DNA from: Euryarchaeota archaeon UBA433
Lineage (GTDB): Archaea > Thermoplasmatota > Poseidoniia > Poseidoniales > Poseidoniaceae
Assembly (NCBI GenBank): GCA_002495535.1
Contig: DAFX01000034.1
Location: forward strand, 1-6,612
Length of the DNA: 6,612 nucleotides
Direction: 5' to 3'
Numbering within the stretch: position 1 is the first letter of the stretch; each line of letters opens with the position of its first letter. Under the pieces are notes generated by a model. That model did no database searches and was not told where the DNA came from. It worked only from the letters and a program-made list of their open reading frames with translations. Shown here one piece after another: positions 5,907-6,612 of the stretch. A program made the translations under genes and the position numbers.

Positions 5907-6004
5907 CGCTTCCCTTCTGTGTTCGAAAATTTATCCTTCCTTCAGCATAGTTTGTTTACACATTTGAACCACAAGACCTTTTATGGCTAAAAGCACGGAC
6001 GCCC
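5907..6004. promoter_or_regulatory. Divergent promoter region between STAND regulator and TSP3/WD40 gene
   Basis: This AT-rich 98-bp gap holds several TATA-like elements: CGAAAATTTATC (5924-5935), which looks like a BRE plus TATA for the plus-strand gene, and CCTTTTATGG (5977-5986), which could serve either strand. The plus-strand gene has no Shine-Dalgarno sequence. If the box at 5978-5985 is used, transcription would start within a few bases of its ATG and the mRNA would be leaderless. The minus-strand gene has AGAAGGGA before its TTG, so it probably uses a box far enough upstream to leave a leader. Which boxes are real cannot be decided from sequence alone. Confidence 0.4.
5978..5993. promoter_or_regulatory. 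Perfect 16-bp dyad overlapping a TATA-like box (candidate operator)
   Basis: CTTTTA-TGGC-TAAAAG has 6-bp arms around a 4-bp centre, ends 11 bp before the ATG of the TSP3/WD40 gene, and overlaps a TATA-like box readable on both strands. A dimeric winged-helix protein binding here would block promoter access; the adjacent STAND regulator is the obvious candidate. The AT-rich context raises the chance of random symmetry. Confidence 0.35.
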
Positions 6005-6612
6005 ATGTCTCGACGACTAAGTGGCATCTTGTTGATTTTTTTGATGTCGGTTATGGCTCTATCTCCTCTTGCTATGGGGGCTGATTCCGACGGGGACGGT
6101 GTCGAAGATTCTGTCGATGATTGTCGATGGGCAGCGGGCACTTCGACCGTCGATCGAGACGGTTGCCCAGACCGCGATGGCGATGGGACCTCAGACTTCA
6201 ACGATGGCTGGTCAATCAACAACCCGAACTTCCAAAATGAATTCACAACCAACTCCAACGTCAATTACAATGATGTCGATTATTCACCGAGCGGAGAATT
6301 CATCGTCACAGGTTCAGAAGATGGTTTTGTACGAATTTGGAACGCGTCAACCCACATCAACACCCGGTCCGTGAATGCCAACACCAACAGCGGTGATGTG
6401 ACCTCAGTGGCGTGGTCACCAGACGGGCAGTACATCGCCGCAGGTCTTGATGACGACACGATGAACATCTATCACAGCACGAATTTGTCCTCAGTCCACG
6501 GCAGTATCGGTGTCGATGTTGGCAGCGGGGATTATGTCAATGATGTCGAATTTTCACCAGACTCATCGCTTGTCGCGGTCTCAATCGGACGCTCTGGCAA
6601 CGGTGGGACAAA
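6005..6612 (+). CDS. Secreted TSP3-repeat / WD40-like protein, C-terminus beyond window
   Basis: An open frame runs from the ATG at 6005 to the window edge (202 codons). Residues 1-25 form a Sec signal peptide: Arg3-Arg4, hydrophobic core ILLIFLMSVMALSPLA, and likely cleavage after AMG (25) or A26. The mature N-terminus carries two thrombospondin type 3-like calcium-binding units, DSDGDGVEDSVDDC (27-40) and DRDGCPDRDGDGTSDFND (50-67), with Cys40 and Cys54 in the usual TSP3 spacing. From about residue 86, WD40-like blades follow: VDYSPSGEFIVTGSEDGFVRIWN (91-113), VAWSPDGQYIAAGLDDDTMNIY (135-156) and VEFSPDSSLVAVS (181-193). More blades are expected outside the window. It is thus an exported, calcium-stabilised beta-propeller protein, perhaps for adhesion or substrate binding at the cell surface; the ligand is unknown. 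No Shine-Dalgarno sequence precedes the ATG, which suggests leaderless translation. An ATG at 5983 is out of frame. The divergent STAND regulator may control it. Confidence 0.88.
   Translation, partial: MSRRLSGILLIFLMSVMALSPLAMGADSDGDGVEDSVDDCRWAAGTSTVDRDGCPDRDGDGTSDFNDGWSINNPNFQNEFTTNSNVNYNDVDYSPSGEFIVTGSEDGFVRIWNASTHINTRSVNANTNSGDVTSVAWSPDGQYIAAGLDDDTMNIYHSTNLSSVHGSIGVDVGSGDYVNDVEFSPDSSLVAVSIGRSGNGGT
6269..6558 (+). repeat. Near-identical 20-bp segments 270 bp apart in WD40 blades
   Basis: The segment at 6269-6288 (AATGATGTCGATTATTCACC) recurs at 6539-6558 with 18 of 20 bases identical. Both encode the NDV-(D/E)-(Y/F)-SP strand that opens a WD40-like blade. The 90-codon spacing is two blades, and the blade between them is not similar at DNA level, so this suggests duplication of a two-blade unit. 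Confidence 0.5.

Noticed and set aside
5977..5986. CCTTTTATGG matches the eukaryotic CArG box for MADS proteins
   Set aside because: The genome is prokaryotic; the match is better read as a TATA-like box inside an inverted repeat.
5412..5990. Plus-strand open frame (192 codons) antisense to the N-terminal half of the STAND gene
   Set aside because: The opposite strand has a winged helix and Walker motifs in frame; this reading has low-complexity composition and no motif.
1..6612. Defence islands, CRISPR, mobile elements, tRNA or rRNA
   Set aside because: No repeat-spacer array, transposase, integrase, terminal inverted repeats or tRNA-like cloverleaf was seen; apart from the STAND NTPase nothing resembles a defence component.

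Overview
The window most likely comes from a planktonic marine euryarchaeon of the Marine Group II type (Candidatus Poseidoniales). No marker gene is present, so this rests on protein style. The gene at the right edge encodes a secreted protein with thrombospondin type 3 calcium-binding repeats followed by WD40-like blades, a pattern I associate with this group. Next to it is a winged-helix/STAND ATPase of archaeal or bacterial type. The intergenic regions show TATA-like boxes and no clear bacterial -35/-10 pairs. A bacterium cannot be fully excluded.

The window is gene-dense, with eight protein genes and no gap above 120 bases. From left to right: (1) minus strand, a BolA-family protein (257-577) followed 5 bases later by a CGFS monothiol glutaredoxin (1-251, cut by the left edge); this is a compact iron-sulfur trafficking module. 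(2) Plus strand, a multi-pass flippase of the polysaccharide/lipid-linked-glycan export type (637-2139). (3) Minus strand, a family-4 glycosyltransferase (2096-3184), whose 3' end overlaps that of the flippase by 44 bp, preceded by ribulose-phosphate 3-epimerase (3203-3877); these two form a short operon with rpe first. (4) Plus strand, thioredoxin (3995-4324), divergent from rpe across a 117-bp promoter region with nested inverted repeats. (5) Minus strand, a 526-residue wHTH-STAND NTPase (4326-5906) that begins with TTG and ends 1 nt from the thioredoxin stop. (6) Plus strand, the 5' part of the TSP3/WD40 secreted protein (from 6005, running off the right edge), divergent from the STAND gene across 98 bp that contain a perfect 16-bp dyad.

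Three themes emerge: thiol/iron-sulfur redox (Grx, BolA, Trx), surface glycan assembly (flippase and GT4), and a possible regulator-surface protein pair (the STAND regulator and the divergent TSP3/WD40 gene). Rpe is central carbon metabolism. I see no CRISPR array, tRNA, rRNA, transposon or integrase. The least explained parts are the STAND regulator with its shared promoter, the His-containing tail on BolA, and the tightly packed or overlapping gene ends.
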